From an uncultured Pseudomonadota bacterium (lineage in GTDB: Bacteria; Pseudomonadota; Gammaproteobacteria; Burkholderiales; SG8-39): a DNA stretch of 15,109 bases. Positions 1 to 6,680 of the stretch are shown piece after piece. The first letter of the stretch is position 1; each line of letters begins with the position of its first letter. The notes beneath the pieces are model-generated. The model saw only the letters and a list, made by a program, of their open reading frames with translations, was not told the DNA's origin and searched no databases. A program made the position numbers and the translations under genes. The stretch lies in NCBI GenBank assembly GCA_903895005.1, contig CAITSH010000240.1:1-15109 (forward strand), given 5' to 3'.

Positions 1-13
1 GACGGGCGAGGGC
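1..13. repeat. Copy of a 13-base intergenic repeat at the window edge
   Basis: The first 13 bases, GACGGGCGAGGGC, recur exactly at 7596-7608 in the rpsI-argC gap. Here they run into a G-rich stretch, CCGGGGAGAGGGTGA, of the kind found in short dispersed intergenic repeats of many proteobacteria. The window edge cuts the element, so its full extent is not visible. Low-complexity coincidence is possible. Confidence 0.25.
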
Positions 14-116
14 CGGGGAGAGGGTGAATACCGGCCCACGTGAATCGCCCGACATTCAACTCTCTCGCCGTTGCTCTCCCATTGAGGGCGGACGCACCAC
101 CGGAAACCGCACAACC

Positions 117-920
117 ATGAACCCACCCCAGGACGATATTCTCCAGCGCATTCTTGCCGTCAAGGCACGTGAGGTTGCCGAAGGGCAAAAGCGCGTTTCT
201 GCGACCGAGCAGCGCGCCCGCGCCGATCGCGCCCCGGCGCCGCGCGACTTTGCGGCGGCACTGCGCGCCAAAATCGCCGCCGGCAAGGCCGCCGTCATTG
301 CCGAGATCAAGAAGGCCAGCCCGAGCAAGGGGCTGCTGCGCGACAACTTTGACCCGGCCTCCATCGCGCATTCGTATGAGGCCCACGGTGCCGCCTGCCT
401 GTCGGTGCTGACAGACGAGCAGTTTTTCATGGGCCGCGCCGACAACCTGCGCGCCGCGCGCGGCGGCTGCGGCCTGCCGGTTCTGCGCAAGGATTTCATC
501 ATCGACGCGTATCAGGTGATAGAGGCGCGCGCCATGGGCGCGGACTGCATCCTGCTCATCGTCGCGGCGCTTGCTGATTCGCGATTGCATGAACTCGAGG
601 CGCTGGCGCGGGAACTGGGGCTTGCCGTGCTGGTGGAAGTGCACGACGCCGCCGAGCTCGATCGCGCCCTTACCCTCGCAACGCCGCTCATCGGCATCAA
701 TAACCGCAACCTGCGCACATTCGAGACCAAGCTCGAGACCACACTTGATTTGCTGCCGCGTGTGCCGGCCGGGCGGCTGGTCATCACGGAGAGCGGCATC
801 AATGCGCCCGAGCATGTCGCGCGCATGCGTGCAAGCAGCGTCAACGCCTTCCTGGTGGGCGAGGCCTTCATGCGGGCACCCGATCCGGGCGTGGAGATGG
901 AACGTCTGTTCGGTACCTAG
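117..920 (+). CDS. trpC: Indole-3-glycerol-phosphate synthase (TrpC)
   Basis: Cytoplasmic (beta/alpha)8-barrel enzyme that closes the indole ring: 1-(2-carboxyphenylamino)-1-deoxyribulose 5-phosphate goes to indole-3-glycerol phosphate in tryptophan synthesis. The 267-residue product has the full family length. Visible motifs are [11 protein letters not shown] (residues 62-72, with catalytic Glu63 and Lys65), LRKDF (Lys125), VLVEVH (Glu174), INNRNL (Asn195) and TESG (Glu225, Ser226). I start at ATG 117 because its N-terminus [20 protein letters not shown] fits the family. The frame stays open to a GTG at 24, but that extension is proline/arginine-rich and unlike TrpC. The ribosome site before 117 is poor (CGGA at 101-104). 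In betaproteobacteria trpD normally lies just upstream, outside this window. No frameshift or missing catalytic residue is seen. Confidence 0.96.
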   Translation: MNPPQDDILQRILAVKAREVAEGQKRVSATEQRARADRAPAPRDFAAALRAKIAAGKAAVIAEIKKASPSKGLLRDNFDPASIAHSYEAHGAACLSVLTDEQFFMGRADNLRAARGGCGLPVLRKDFIIDAYQVIEARAMGADCILLIVAALADSRLHELEALARELGLAVLVEVHDAAELDRALTLATPLIGINNRNLRTFETKLETTLDLLPRVPAGRLVITESGINAPEHVARMRASSVNAFLVGEAFMRAPDPGVEMERLFGT

Positions 921-936
921 ACGTTGCGGGAGTCAA

Positions 937-982
937 GCGCCAACCTTCAGCCGGGCGCGCGCCCGAAGGCAATTGTTGGCGC
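937..982 (+). other. Large imperfect hairpin just after trpC
   Basis: GCGCCAAC (937-944) is an exact inverted match to GTTGGCGC (975-982). Inside it, CTTC (945-948) can pair with GAAG (965-968), and a GC-rich core around 952-965 can fold on itself. It begins 16 bases after the trpC stop. There is no T-run, so it is not a classical intrinsic terminator. It could mark or protect the 3' end of the trp transcript, or form a cruciform. The pairing is seen directly; the role is inference. Confidence 0.45.
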
Positions 983-1272
983 GGTTGCCATAGCCGCCGG
1001 TACCACAGCCTGGGTACGCGACGGCTAAGACGCGTCTTAAGGGACATTTGAATTGTTAGGGGGTGAGGTAGGCGGCGTCTCGCCCAAGATGCCGTTTCCT
1101 GAAGTCGCCTTGTTGGAATTTGGCGAAGCGCCTATTTTCGACAAATTTCGAAAAAACCAGCCCCTGAATCCACGATCTGGCCCTGAATTTGCGAGATCAC
1201 AAGAGGTTATGTGATTTATCTTATTGAATTTATTTATTTTTAATTCAGTCGTTACGCTTCGTTGCAAAAATA

Positions 1273-1365
1273 CAACAACTTCGCAGGATTTCGGCCAAAT
1301 TCCGCTTGATTTCTTGCTACTGCCATAGCGGCTAGGCAGAATTGCAACAACTTCTCGGTTTTCGG
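1273..1365. repeat. Two imperfect direct repeats in the porin upstream region
   Basis: CAACAACTTC occurs at 1273-1282 and 1345-1354, exactly 72 bases apart. Each copy is followed about 6 bases later by TTTCGG (1289-1294 and 1360-1365), and each has TTGCAA just before or overlapping it (1262-1267 and 1343-1348). The second copy covers the predicted transcription start, the first lies about 70 bases upstream. This layout suits a regulator that binds two sites, but no regulator is identified. Confidence 0.4.
1314..1342 (+). promoter_or_regulatory. Candidate sigma-70 promoter of the porin gene
   Basis: TTGCTA (1314-1319), 17 bases, CAGAAT (1337-1342). Each box matches consensus at 4 of 6 positions with ideal spacing. 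It would start transcription near 1349 and give a leader of about 100 bases. AT-rich sequence lies upstream. I found no better pair in the gap, but the match is modest. Confidence 0.35.
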
Positions 1366-1437
1366 GAAGTATTCATGTCGAGTCGGTGCAGATACCTCAG
1401 CTGAGTGTCCGTGCAGTCTTGATGAAATCAAATTTCA
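1351..1437 (+). promoter_or_regulatory. Structured porin mRNA leader with hairpins next to the ribosome site
   Basis: Three structures can be read in the leader. CTTCTCG (1351-1357) pairs with CGGGAAG (1363-1369), with one G-T pair, and would sit at the mRNA 5' end if the candidate promoter is right. CTCAGCTGAG (1396-1405) is a perfect palindrome. Near the ribosome site, TTGAT (1419-1423) can pair with ATCAA (1427-1431), or TGAAAT (1423-1428) can pair with ATTTCA (1432-1437). These last two share bases and exclude each other. The second ends where the Shine-Dalgarno AGAGGAG (1437-1443) begins. A 5' hairpin is known to stabilise enterobacterial ompA mRNA; a similar role here is inference. Confidence 0.4.
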
Positions 1438-1450
1438 GAGGAGATCCACC

Positions 1451-2878
1451 TTGATTAACAAAAACGTAATGGCAGTAGCCGTTGCCGCCGCCCTGGCAGC
1501 CCCCGTGGCCGCCTTCGCGCAAGCGAGCAACGTTCAGATCTACGGTACCCTGGACATGTCGGTTGAGCAGGTCTGGTTCAAGGGCACGCGTGCTGAAGTC
1601 GTCAACGCTGCTCCCGGCACCGGCCAGGTTGTTGGCGCCCAGGGCAAGAACGACCTTTACAGCCAGTCGTCGCGCCTCGGTTTCCGTGGCACGGAAGACC
1701 TCGGCAACGGCCTCAAGGCTTGGTTCCAGATCGAGAACGGCCTGAACGTTGACGGTCGCCAGAACGCCATGACCGGCGCATTTGCCGGCCGTAACTCGGC
1801 CCTGGGCCTCGAAGGCGGTTTCGGTAACGTGTTCATCGGTATCTGGGATACGCCTTACAAGTCCGTGCTTTCCAGCTCGATGGGCAACTACGGCGGTGGC
1901 TGGCTCCAGCACAACGGCATGCTGCTCGGTGGCGGTGCTGACTCGACGGGCACGCTGCCCAACAACGGTTGCGACAACATGGGCGCTTCGCAGAACGCGA
2001 ATATCTCTTCCGTCGCCACGAACTGCGGCCAGGTTGAAGGTAACACCACGTCCTTCCATCGCCGCGTTTCCAACGTGATGCAGTACTGGTCACCCCGCAT
2101 TTCGGGTTTCCAGGGCAAGTTCGCCTACGTTGGTAACAGCCAGAAGTCGGACTCGGTCACGACCGCAACGCCGACGACTCCCGTTATGCCCAGCTCGCCC
2201 ACCCTGTTCTCGATGGACCTGAACTACACGGGCGGCCCGCTCTCCGCTGGTCTTGCGTATGAGCGCCACGCCGGTTTCCGTACGGTTGGTACCCTTTCCA
2301 ACACGGGTACGGCGTTCACCGCAGCCTCGAACATCTCGACCAACAACGCAGCGATCGATACGGCCACCCAGATCTACGGTTCGTATGACTTCGGTGTTGT
2401 GAAGGTCCAGGCGAACTGGGAAACGCTGAACTACGGCGATACGTCGCTTGCCACCGTTGGCGCCCCCGGCGTCATCGTGGGCGGTAACAACTTCAAGCGT
2501 GACGCCTGGTTCCTCGGTCTGTCGGCTCCGATGGGCAATGGTCGCCTGTTTGGCGGCTACTCGACGACTTCGGGTAACAAGAGCTGCGGTTCGCTGGGCG
2601 TTAGCGTAGCTAACGGCCTGAACGGCAACGGTGTTGTCAACGCTGCAAACTTCTTCTGCGGCAGCGACACCGGTTCCACCGCCTACACCCTGGGCTACGA
2701 GTACAGCCTGTCCAAGCGCACATCGGTCTACACGACCTACATGAACCTGGACAACAAGCAGTACGCTGCATTCCAGCCGGTTGTGGCCAAAGCTGGCGTC
2801 AACGGCGCCGGTCTGGCGAGCGGTGTTGTTGGTCAGGACATGTCGGCAATCAACGTGGGCATGAAGCACTCGTTCTAA
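1451..2878 (+). CDS. Gram-negative general porin, outer membrane trimeric beta-barrel
   Basis: Passive diffusion channel of the outer membrane. The 475-residue product starts at a TTG placed 7 bases after a strong ribosome site (AGAGGAG, 1437-1443). This start gives a signal peptide with a lysine, a hydrophobic stretch (residues 7-20) and an AFA cleavage motif (21-23). The ATG at 1469 would lose the charged end. Family marks are NVQIYGTLD at the mature start, SRLGFRGTEDLGNGLKAWFQ (74-93), alternating beta strands and a terminal phenylalanine (MKHSF) for barrel assembly. It is longer than the usual 350-400 residues because of loops around 140-200 and 370-405. Those loops contain four cysteines (174, 192, 379, 403). 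It is a stand-alone unit: long leader before it, strong terminator after it. The substrate cannot be told from sequence. Confidence 0.93.
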   Translation: MINKNVMAVAVAAALAAPVAAFAQASNVQIYGTLDMSVEQVWFKGTRAEVVNAAPGTGQVVGAQGKNDLYSQSSRLGFRGTEDLGNGLKAWFQIENGLNVDGRQNAMTGAFAGRNSALGLEGGFGNVFIGIWDTPYKSVLSSSMGNYGGGWLQHNGMLLGGGADSTGTLPNNGCDNMGASQNANISSVATNCGQVEGNTTSFHRRVSNVMQYWSPRISGFQGKFAYVGNSQKSDSVTTATPTTPVMPSSPTLFSMDLNYTGGPLSAGLAYERHAGFRTVGTLSNTGTAFTAASNISTNNAAIDTATQIYGSYDFGVVKVQANWETLNYGDTSLATVGAPGVIVGGNNFKRDAWFLGLSAPMGNGRLFGGYSTTSGNKSCGSLGVSVANGLNGNGVVNAANFFCGSDTGSTAYTLGYEYSLSKRTSVYTTYMNLDNKQYAAFQPVVAKAGVNGAGLASGVVGQDMSAINVGMKHSF

Positions 2879-2901
2879 TCAGACGAGACCACGTAGTACC
2901 T

Positions 2902-2931
2902 AAAACGGGCGCTTCGGCGCCCGTTTTTTTT
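2902..2931 (+). terminator. Intrinsic terminator of the porin gene
   Basis: ACGGGCGC (2905-2912), loop TTCG, GCGCCCGT (2917-2924), then a T-run to 2931. The A residues before the stem (2902-2904) can extend the pairing. The stable UUCG-type loop and uninterrupted T-run make this a strong terminator 24 bases after the porin stop. Confidence 0.93.
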
Positions 2932-2966
2932 GCTTTTGCGTTTTCGTTTTTAGCCTTGCAGGCGGT

Positions 2967-5231
2967 ATGCTTGCTTCGGTGTTGTCAATTAGAAATTCCC
3001 GAATGCGTCCCTCTCCCGCCGATATCGTTGCGCAAGCCCTTTCCCTGCAGATGCAGGGGCGCCTGAATGAGGCTGCCGGCTTGTATCAACAGGTGTTGCG
3101 CGCACATCCCAGGCATTTCGATGCCTTGCACTTTTCGGGCATTTTGAAATTGCAATTGGCGTTGCCCGATGAGGGCGTCAAGTTGCTGCGGGCGGCATTG
3201 AAAATCCGCCCCGATTCCGCGCAAGCCCATTTGAATATGGGTATTGCGCAACAGTCCCTGGCCCGCCATGCGGATGCCTTGTTGAGTTTTGATCGCGCCG
3301 CAGCTTTGGGTGGCAATTATGCCGAGGCCCATTTCAATCGCGGCAGTGCCTTGCAGGCTTTGCAGCGTTATGACGGGTCCCTGGAGGCCTACGATACAGC
3401 GCTTGCGATCAGGATGGCCTACCCCGAGGCATTGAGTAATCGCGGCAATGTATTGTCCGCGCTGGGTCGTACCGCCGAGGCCTTAGACAGTTTTGATGGT
3501 GCGCTTTCGCTCAAGCCCGCGTTTCCCGAGTGCCATTTTGGCAAGGCAAGGGCACTGGTGTCGATCAAACGGCACGACGAGGCCCTGGTTTGCCTTGGTC
3601 ATGCCCTCGTCCTTCGGCCCGACTTCACAGAAGCACGATTGAGTCGCGTTGCGGTGTTGATCGATTTGGGTCTTTATGAGGAGGCCTTGTCCGACTGTGA
3701 TGCGGTGTTGGCTGCGGAGCCGACCCGCGCAGAAACGCACAATATGCGTGGTTTTCTGCTGCGGGATTTGCAGCGCTTGCCCGAGGCGATCATTGCGTTT
3801 CAGCGCGCGTTGGATATCGATCCGGACAGCAAATTCGCGCTCGGGAATTTAGTTCATTCCCGGCGGATTGCTTGCGATTGGACGGGCGGCGTGCAGGAGA
3901 TTGCACGCGTTGTCGCGCAAGTGGATACAGGAAAGCCGGTCATCGTCCCGCTGGATTTCAGCACCCTTTCGGGCTCCGCACGTGATCAGTTGCGCTGCGC
4001 CACGGTGTGTGCGAATGCCGCCAATCAGCACGGCGCACCCGCTATGCCGGTATTGCAGACGGCGCAAACCCGTGACCGGCGGATCCGGGTGGCCTATGTC
4101 TCACCTGATTTTCGCGAGCATGCGGTCGCGTTTTTGACTGCGGGCTTGTTTGAACATCACGATCGGACTCGATTTGAAATAATTGCCGTCGCTCTGAACC
4201 CTGACATACCAAGCCCGACGCGGGATCGTCTGAAGAGCGCATTTGATCATTTTATCCACGCCTACGACAAAAGCGATCATGCCGTGGCGATGCTGCTGGC
4301 AAAGATGGGCGTCGATATCGCGGTGGATCTGGCCGGGCCAACGCAGAATTCACGGCCGCAAATCTTTGCTTACCGGCCCGCTCCGGTGCAGGTCAGTTAC
4401 CTTGGCTTTCCTGGCACCCAGGGGACCGAACACATCGACTACATCATCGCCGATGATTTCGTCATTCCGGAGGATCGTCAGGCGTTTTACTCGGAGAAGG
4501 TTGTTTATCTGCCCGATTGCTTCCAGTCCAACGACGATGCGAGGAAAATTTCGCCGGGAACTTCCGATCGTGCGACAGCCGGGCTTCCCGATTCTGGCTT
4601 TGTGTTTTGTACTTTCAATCACTGTTTCAAGATTACCCCGGAAATTTTCGCCATCTGGATGGAAATGCTGAAAAGAGTCCCCGGCAGCGTGCTTTGGATG
4701 GTTGCCGATTTGGCTTTGGCGCAATCAAATCTGCGCGCCGAAGCGAGGAGGCAAGGCGTTGATCCCGCACGCCTGATTTTTGCAGAACGGATGGCATATG
4801 CCGACCACCTTGCGCGCTTGCGTCTGGCCGATTTGTTTCTCGACTCACTACCTTACAACGCCGGCACCAACGCGAGTGATGCGCTATGGGCGGGGCTGCC
4901 TGTGTTGACTTGTTCGGGGGATGCTTTTGCGGCGAGAATGGCGGGGAGTCTGTTGCGCGCGGTTGGGTTGCAGGATCTGATCACCTATGACTTGCAAGCG
5001 TATCTTGAGCTGGGAACCGCGCTGGCACTGGATGCCGGGCGGATGGGGGAATTGAAGGCAAGGCTCGCGCTGAACAGGCAGACGCATGCGCTTTTTGACA
5101 CGGCGCGATTTACGCTTCATCTGGAAGCGGCCTATGAGCAAATGTGGAACCTGAATAACGATGGCCTGCCACCAAAGCCGATCGCGGTTCGGGCGATAAC
5201 CGCGGCTGACGTGCGACCGACTGCCGCGTGA
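2967..5231 (+). CDS. TPR protein with GT41 (SPINDLY/OGT-like) glycosyltransferase domain
   Basis: Predicted UDP-GlcNAc:protein O-glycosyltransferase homologue; target unknown. The 754 residues split into about eight TPR repeats (15-290, each with the A-G-L-Y-A-like TPR pattern), a linker and a C-terminal GT-B domain (about 370-740). In the catalytic part, RVAYVSPDFREHA puts His385 where human OGT has His498, and FNHCFKI puts Lys555 where OGT has the UDP-contacting Lys842. DLAGPTQNSRPQ, QVSYLGFPGTQG and DALWAGLPVLTCSG are family signatures. The phosphate-binding loop reads YNAGTNASDALW (630-641), differing from the HTT of human OGT, as in other bacterial members I recall. No signal peptide, so it should act in the cytoplasm. 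The ribosome site is weak for ATG 2967; ATG 3003 (MRPSPADI) is an equal choice. It ends 15 bases before coq7. Leucine is often TTG here, unlike neighbours. Confidence 0.88.
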   Translation: MLASVLSIRNSRMRPSPADIVAQALSLQMQGRLNEAAGLYQQVLRAHPRHFDALHFSGILKLQLALPDEGVKLLRAALKIRPDSAQAHLNMGIAQQSLARHADALLSFDRAAALGGNYAEAHFNRGSALQALQRYDGSLEAYDTALAIRMAYPEALSNRGNVLSALGRTAEALDSFDGALSLKPAFPECHFGKARALVSIKRHDEALVCLGHALVLRPDFTEARLSRVAVLIDLGLYEEALSDCDAVLAAEPTRAETHNMRGFLLRDLQRLPEAIIAFQRALDIDPDSKFALGNLVHSRRIACDWTGGVQEIARVVAQVDTGKPVIVPLDFSTLSGSARDQLRCATVCANAANQHGAPAMPVLQTAQTRDRRIRVAYVSPDFREHAVAFLTAGLFEHHDRTRFEIIAVALNPDIPSPTRDRLKSAFDHFIHAYDKSDHAVAMLLAKMGVDIAVDLAGPTQNSRPQIFAYRPAPVQVSYLGFPGTQGTEHIDYIIADDFVIPEDRQAFYSEKVVYLPDCFQSNDDARKISPGTSDRATAGLPDSGFVFCTFNHCFKITPEIFAIWMEMLKRVPGSVLWMVADLALAQSNLRAEARRQGVDPARLIFAERMAYADHLARLRLADLFLDSLPYNAGTNASDALWAGLPVLTCSGDAFAARMAGSLLRAVGLQDLITYDLQAYLELGTALALDAGRMGELKARLALNRQTHALFDTARFTLHLEAAYEQMWNLNNDGLPPKPIAVRAITAADVRPTAA

Positions 5232-5246
5232 CAACCTTGAAGGAAA

Positions 5247-5888
5247 GTGAAATTAATCGAAATGTTTGATTCAGACAGCCTGATACGTCACTTCGACAAA
5301 GGCCTGCGCACCCTTGCCGGGGTCTCGCAAGCCGCACGGACTTCACCGGCGACGGGGCTGCCCGAGGCTGAACTGTCAGAAGCCGGCCGGCGCGAGGCCG
5401 CCGCCCTGATGCGGGTCAATCATTGCGGCGAGGTTTGCGCCCAGGCGCTTTACCAAGGCCAGGCCTTGAGTTCCGATGAGCCTGGTATTCGCGCCGCCCT
5501 TGATGACGCTGCGCGTGAGGAGCTCGACCATCTGGCATGGAGCGATGAGCGTATTACAGAGCTTGGCGGGCGCACCAGCCTGCTTAACCCGCTCTGGTAC
5601 GCCGGTTCGCTGGCTATGGGGTTTGTCGCCGGACGCTTGGGGAACAAATGGAATCTGGGCTTTCTGGCCGAAACCGAAAAGCAGGTCGAGGCGCATTTGC
5701 AGGGCCACCTATCCCGCCTGGACGCGCGCGACGAACGGACGCGGGCGGTGATTACCGCAATGCGCGACGACGAAGCCAGGCACGCTGCGATGGCGCGCAA
5801 ACTGGGTGCAGCTGAATTGCCGTCACCGGTAAAACTGGCGATGCGGGCCGCTGCCGGGGTAATGACGCGGGTGTCTCACCGGATCTGA
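5247..5888 (+). CDS. coq7: 2-polyprenyl-3-methyl-6-methoxy-1,4-benzoquinone monooxygenase (Coq7 type)
   Basis: Membrane-associated di-iron hydroxylase of ubiquinone synthesis; it adds the C6 hydroxyl to demethoxyubiquinol. The 213-residue length is normal for the bacterial family. The ferritin-like four-helix core shows the metal ligands in order: Glu62 (NHCGEVCAQ), Glu92-x-x-His95 (EELDH), Glu144 (possibly Glu148, in TEKQVEAH) and Glu176-x-x-His179 (DDEARH). [16 protein letters not shown] (114-129) is the hydrophobic membrane-contact helix. Start choice is uncertain. GTG 5247 lies only 2-3 bases after AAGGA, while ATG 5262 ([13 protein letters not shown]) is 17 bases from it. Both keep the whole domain, and 5262 resembles the usual family N-terminus. 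It follows the GT41 gene by 15 bases and may be cotranscribed with it; no functional link is implied. Confidence 0.94.
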   Translation: MKLIEMFDSDSLIRHFDKGLRTLAGVSQAARTSPATGLPEAELSEAGRREAAALMRVNHCGEVCAQALYQGQALSSDEPGIRAALDDAAREELDHLAWSDERITELGGRTSLLNPLWYAGSLAMGFVAGRLGNKWNLGFLAETEKQVEAHLQGHLSRLDARDERTRAVITAMRDDEARHAAMARKLGAAELPSPVKLAMRAAAGVMTRVSHRI

Positions 5889-5893
5889 CCGGA

Positions 5894-5911
5894 GCCCGGT
5901 CAAATCCGGGC
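5894..5911. other. Small GC hairpin between coq7 and the convergent osmC
   Basis: GCCCGG (5894-5899), loop TCAAAT, CCGGGC (5906-5911), 6 bases after the coq7 stop. It has no T-run on either strand, so it is at best a weak or factor-dependent transcript end for coq7. The rest of the 111-base gap shows only a weak GCAAA/TTTGC pairing (5961-5976) before the osmC stop. Confidence 0.35.
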
Positions 5912-5999
5912 GCGGTGTTGCGTGCCCGCAGTTTGCTTAAACGAAACGGTGCGACGCGGTGCAAATTCCATTTTGCCGCTGACCTGTACGCGTTGCCGG

Positions 6000-6422
6000 C
6001 TACTCTTCGATGATCTCGTAGTCGTGGGTAATTGCTGCGGTTTTTCCCAGCATGATCGACGCGGAACAGTACTTGTTGTGGGACAACTTGATCGCGCTCT
6101 CCACCATGGCGGGTTTGATGTTGCGCCCGCGAATGATGAAATGCATGTGGATGCTGGTGAACACCTTGGGGTCGGTTTCCGCGCGCTCTGAGGTGAGTTT
6201 TACTTCGCAGCCGGTGATGTCCTGCCCGCTTTTTTTCAGTATCACGACGACGTCATAGGCGGTGCAGCCTCCGGTCCCGGCCAAGACCGTTTCCATGGGC
6301 CTCGGGCCCAGGTTGTGACCGCCGCCTTCGGGTGCCCCGTCCATCACAAAGGCGTGGCCGCTGCCCGTTTCGGCCACAAAACTCATGCCATCGCTGCCCA
6401 CCCAGCGTACGCGGCTTTCCAT
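6000..6422 (-). CDS. OsmC-family protein (YhfA-like), predicted thiol peroxidase
   Basis: OsmC/Ohr proteins reduce hydroperoxides with a cysteine pair; the YhfA-like branch seen here has no firmly assigned substrate. The 140-residue product starts at ATG 6422, behind CAGGAA with 6-base spacing. An in-frame extension upstream to 6671 has no support and would run through the rplM promoter. Family marks are GGGHNLGPRPMETVLAGTGG (33-52), Cys53 in GGCTAYDVV, and Cys119 in HNKYCSASIMLGKTA, the expected two catalytic cysteines, plus an extra Cys72. It is cytoplasmic with no signal peptide, convergent with coq7 and divergent from rplM. A possible minus-strand -10 box TAAAAT lies at 6457-6462 without a clear -35. 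It could be stress-controlled, but no operator is recognised. Confidence 0.9.
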   Translation of the reverse strand: MESRVRWVGSDGMSFVAETGSGHAFVMDGAPEGGGHNLGPRPMETVLAGTGGCTAYDVVVILKKSGQDITGCEVKLTSERAETDPKVFTSIHMHFIIRGRNIKPAMVESAIKLSHNKYCSASIMLGKTAAITHDYEIIEE

Positions 6423-6521
6423 GACAAGTTCCTGTTTTTGCGTTGATTGAGGCCGGATTTTACCGCGGACGGGCGGTTTGGGGACCGGTTTGCGGGCCGC
6501 TCCCGCCTCATTCGAGAGGGT

Positions 6522-6550
6522 TTGACACAGGGGGCTTATTTCAATAGAAT
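6522..6550 (+). promoter_or_regulatory. Near-consensus sigma-70 promoter of rplM-rpsI
   Basis: TTGACA (6522-6527), exactly 17 bases, TAGAAT (6545-6550). The -35 box is perfect and the -10 box matches 5 of 6. This is the best promoter in the window, as expected for a ribosomal protein operon. Transcription should start near 6557, giving a leader of about 124 bases. The predicted stringent/growth-rate control of such promoters is general knowledge and is not visible here. Confidence 0.85.
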
Positions 6551-6556
6551 TATGGG

Positions 6557-6680
6557 CTTTCCTCGATTCGTAATTCCGGTCGATTCGTCGTTCGGGATGG
6601 GGGCCGCGCCAGAGGTCGATTTTTGGTGTCAGGCACCCTGCGGACGGGATCACCTTATAACAAGCAGGCATGGGTCACAA
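6557..6680 (+). promoter_or_regulatory. Long rplM mRNA leader, possible L13 autoregulatory region
   Basis: About 124 untranslated bases lie between the predicted start and rplM. It holds a direct repeat TCGATTCGT at 6563-6571 and 6580-6588, and a small hairpin GGTG (6625-6628)/CACC (6634-6637) that could instead pair with the CACC at 6651-6654. The ribosome site for rplM is weak and distant (AAGCAGG, 6662-6668). In E. coli, L13 represses its own rplM-rpsI mRNA through the leader. Whether this leader does the same is inference, and I cannot match it to a described motif. Confidence 0.4.

Larger units (their letters stand above)
921..1450. other. 530-base gap between trpC and the porin, with an AT-rich block
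   Basis: No convincing gene. It holds the trpC hairpin (937-982), a perfect 14-base palindrome TAAGACGCGTCTTA (1026-1039), a block from about 1090 to 1350 visibly richer in A and T than its surroundings, and the porin promoter/leader region. Two short open frames lie in it: 1089-1214 plus (41 codons from ATG) and 1037-1267 minus (76 codons). I recognise neither and neither has a clear ribosome site. The run at 1225-1247 is very AT-rich, with TGAATT (1225-1230) opposite AATTCA (1242-1247). It may serve as an upstream activating or protein-binding region for the porin, or be worn-down foreign DNA. Confidence 0.5.

Noticed and set aside
24..116. N-terminal extension of trpC from GTG 24
   Set aside because: The extra 31 residues are unlike TrpC; the usual N-terminus begins at ATG 117.
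1037..1267. 76-codon minus-strand open frame before the porin
   Set aside because: No clear ribosome site, no recognisable homology, and it lies in an AT-rich block with another open frame opposite. Kept only as part of the gap description.
2090..2869. Long minus-strand open frame opposite the porin (259 codons)
   Set aside because: It is the mirror of a GC-rich coding frame, has no recognisable domain, and the plus-strand porin is unmistakable.
6423..6671. N-terminal extension of the OsmC-family protein to 6671
   Set aside because: It would cross the strong rplM promoter and adds 83 residues absent from the family. ATG 6422 has a good ribosome site.
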